Below, piece by piece: positions 62,339 through 64,000 of a DNA stretch of 64,000 bases. This DNA is from JANYHH01 sp965249745. Lineage in GTDB: Bacteria > Deinococcota > Deinococci > Deinococcales > JAAFIG01. The stretch covers positions 2,108,001 to 2,172,000 of the forward strand of contig OZ252252.1 in assembly GCA_965249745.1 (NCBI GenBank), written 5' to 3'. Both the position numbers and the translations under genes were made by a program. Position 1 is the stretch's first letter. Each line of letters starts with the position of its first letter. The notes under the pieces are model-generated. The model was not told the origin of the DNA and did not search any database. It saw only the letters and a list, made by a program, of their open reading frames with translations.

Positions 62339-63447
62339 GCGAAGCCCGTAAACTCGGCGTCGGCGTGATCGGGGCGCACGCCTGGGCGGAGAAGGCGCAC
62401 CTGCCTGGGTACGCCGCGCACCCGCAAGCGCGACTCGTGGCGATCTGCGACCTCGTGCCGGAGCGTGCCGAGGCGATGGCGAAGTTGTTTGGCGCAGAGC
62501 GCGTCTATACCGATCCACAAGACCTGATAGACGACCCAGACGTAGAGATGGTGGATGTCTGCACCCCGACCGACACGCACCTGCCGCTCTCCTTGGCTGC
62601 TATCGCCGCTGGCAAGCACGTCTTGTCAGAAAAACCGCTCGCTCGAGATGCGACCAGCGCGTTCATGGCGGCCCGAGCGGCAACCGAGAAGGGCGTGCGG
62701 ACGAAGCTTGGGTTTACCTTTCGCTACTCGCCCGCGATTCGTCAGATTCACACCTGGATTCAGGACGGAACTCTTGGAGAGATTTACCACGTGCATGGCT
62801 TGGAACAGAACTCGCAGTGGCTGAACCCAGCCGAACCGCTGCGCCAAGTTCCCGAGGGCGCGGACTGGAACAAGCTGATCCCCTCGAGTATCGTCGGTTA
62901 CGGCTCGCACCTGCTGGACCTCGTGCGCTGGTGCGCTGGCGAGTACAAGTCCGTCGCGTCCACGATGAAGAACTTTGTGCCGCGCCGAATCGTGCGCGGT
63001 TTTGAAGGCATGCAGGACATTGCTGTGGAAGACGGCGCGGTGGCGCTGGCTGAGTTCGCGTCCGGCGCACACGGCATCTTGCAGACCTCGTACATCGCGG
63101 TTGGCAATTACCCCGGCGTGGAACTGCGCGTGTATGGCTCGAAGGGCGCGGCCGTGGCGCGGCTCGTGACCGAGAATGATATCGCCGAAACGCTGCACTT
63201 CGCCACGCCGGACGACGTGGAATTCCGCCCCGTGATCCTACCAGAGAGCGCTTTTCCGCCCGGCACGGATTTGCACACGCCTTGGCCAGAACTCTACTAC
63301 CGCAACCTCGTGCGGCACTTCGTGGACGAGATCATCAATGACGCGCCGCAGGAATGCACCTTCTTTGATGGTGCGAAAAGCCAAGAGGTCGTGGATGCGA
63401 TTGTCAAGGCGCACCTCGAGCGGCGCTGGGTGGATTTGCCAGGGTGA
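62335..63447 (+). CDS. Gfo/Idh/MocA family oxidoreductase
   Basis: 370 residues. The nucleotide-binding fold LGVGVIGAHAWAEKAHLPGY, CTPTDTHLPLSLAAIAAGKH and the family Glu-Lys-Pro motif VLSEKPLARD, with the catalytic Lys in EKP. The C-terminal domain (LGFTFRYSPAIRQI, GSHLLDLVRW with the His pair position) completes the family. It oxidises or reduces a sugar or related polyol; the exact substrate is unknown. Translationally coupled to the ketopantoate-reductase-like gene, and with the transporter upstream suggests a small uptake/catabolism unit. Confidence 0.92.
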   Translation: MSEARKLGVGVIGAHAWAEKAHLPGYAAHPQARLVAICDLVPERAEAMAKLFGAERVYTDPQDLIDDPDVEMVDVCTPTDTHLPLSLAAIAAGKHVLSEKPLARDATSAFMAARAATEKGVRTKLGFTFRYSPAIRQIHTWIQDGTLGEIYHVHGLEQNSQWLNPAEPLRQVPEGADWNKLIPSSIVGYGSHLLDLVRWCAGEYKSVASTMKNFVPRRIVRGFEGMQDIAVEDGAVALAEFASGAHGILQTSYIAVGNYPGVELRVYGSKGAAVARLVTENDIAETLHFATPDDVEFRPVILPESAFPPGTDLHTPWPELYYRNLVRHFVDEIINDAPQECTFFDGAKSQEVVDAIVKAHLERRWVDLPG

Positions 63448-63460
63448 AGCTCGAGTCCCA

Positions 63461-63620
63461 CACATCTTGTAGAGGCGTAGCGTGCTACGTCCCCACACCA
63501 ACGTTGTTGCTCGAGGCAGCCCAAGAAAACGTTGCTCGAGACGAGAATCAAGGGCAGCTCGCTAGCGCGTACTATCTCCTTGTGTGCAGACCACAACGCC
63601 CCTCTCTCCCCTCGCTGAAG
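63461..63620 (-). repeat. Dispersed intergenic repeat, copy B (inverted relative to copy A)
   Basis: Read on the minus strand it follows the order of copy A at 4668-4852: CTTCAGCGAGGGGAGAGAGG, GGAGATAGTACGCGCT, AGCGAGCTGCCCTTGAT, CTCGTCTCGAG, then a diverged middle and GCTACGCCTCTACAAGATGTG in two parts. About 25 bp shorter than copy A, mostly in the middle. It follows directly after the oxidoreductase gene. Confidence 0.75.
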
Positions 63621-63850
63621 TGAGGACCGAGGATGCTCGAGGCGGCCGCGGCCACCACGGCCTGCCCGCTCGGATACGACGGGCTTTGGGGGTGGAATCA
63701 CCGTCTCGAGCGAGGTGTCGAAGGTGCGCGGGTCGAGATCGAACTCGTCTCGAGATCGAACGTTCCCCGAAAACGCCACGCAGGACGCAGATTCATACAT
63801 ACGTCTCGCACGGCGTTTCTCATCGCGGGGACGCGCTTTATTTCGTCTTT
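63621..63850. other. Gene-free stretch after repeat copy B
   Basis: Together with copy B this makes a 403-bp gap. CTCGAG copies lie near 63635, 63706 and 63750. No gene was recognised. Confidence 0.5.
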
Positions 63851-64000
63851 TTACTGCTCGATCGGACTGCCAAGTGCGCCCGAGCAAGGGGCCCCCAACT
63901 CTGGGGTTTGCTTGCCGTTCATGTACTCCGTGATGAATTTTGGCAGGCGCGGATCGTCAGCCGAGTCCACCCCGACGCGAACGCCCCATGCGACCGCGTA
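63851..64000 (-). CDS. C-terminal end of an unidentified protein (partial)
   Basis: The minus-strand frame is open from the window edge to TAA at 63853-63851: 49 residues including AWGVRVGVDSADDPRLPKFI and TEYMNGKQTPELGAP, ending GSPIEQ. Composition and codon use look coding. Too short to name; the 5' part is outside the window. Confidence 0.6.
   Translation of the reverse strand, partial: YAVAWGVRVGVDSADDPRLPKFITEYMNGKQTPELGAPCSGALGSPIEQ

Overview
The window is one contiguous piece of a bacterial chromosome, and every line of evidence points to the Deinococcota, most likely the order Deinococcales. The best marker is a gene at 38453-39202 that matches the Deinococcus radiation/desiccation switch IrrE (PprI) over its whole length. 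It is supported by a single-SLH-domain, coiled-coil, beta-barrel envelope protein, a CarD regulator, frequent leaderless genes and a site resembling the DdrO operator (RDRM) in front of gyrA. GC content looks like about 58-60 %. The species is not recognisable from the sequence alone.

Layout. 0-2 kb: end of dnaB, interrupted in its P-loop by an intein. 2.2-4.6 kb: membrane-anchored G8-domain protein. 4.65-4.85 kb: a dispersed repeat that recurs inverted at 63.5 kb. 4.9-8.4 kb: ECF sigma factor and RskA-type anti-sigma, facing a lipoprotein, an exported superoxide dismutase and a DUF3455 lipoprotein; both sides carry the same promoter, so this looks like one autoregulated stress module. 8.4-16.4 kb (minus strand): C39-like protease, GNAT acetyltransferase, argF, a membrane protein, a broken DinB gene, gyrA, a HExxH protease. 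16.5-22.4 kb: multi-PAS histidine kinase and a large ATPase-TPR-BTAD regulator. 22.8-29.8 kb: AGCS symporter, DUF4388 protein, carD, an ABC exporter pair, and a DUF692 gene pair with a twin-palindrome promoter. 30-33 kb: an FMN-riboswitch-controlled binding protein (RibY-like) and a LysM-NlpC/P60 hydrolase. 33-41 kb: MFS exporter, Ser/Thr kinase, metal-dependent hydrolase, esterase, Nudix, mazG, irrE and the SLH protein. 41-50 kb: DinB-PDZ fusion, sucCD, HD protein, exported ferritin-like protein, beta-propeller protein, a membrane protein, and glmS behind a glmS-ribozyme-like leader. 50-64 kb: alkaline phosphatase operon, then a catabolic/transport region (M24 peptidase, 2-hydroxyacid dehydrogenase, IclR regulator, DUF885 hydrolase, oligopeptide-type ABC importer without ATPases, ketopantoate-reductase-like and Gfo/Idh/MocA oxidoreductases).

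The strongest unexplained signal spans the whole window: the palindrome CTCGAG occurs about once every 170 bp (29 counted in the first 5 kb, against 1-2 expected). It lies in genes in all three frames, in intergenic DNA, in terminator stems, in a riboswitch arm, near the ribozyme and inside the intein. It behaves like the HIP1 highly iterated palindrome of cyanobacteria, but with a different sequence. Other notable signals are the glmS-type ribozyme, the FMN riboswitch with a lone binding protein, paired ECF promoters, three genes with in-frame 15-bp tandem repeats, and a recurrent TANNNT box 5-8 nt before start codons.
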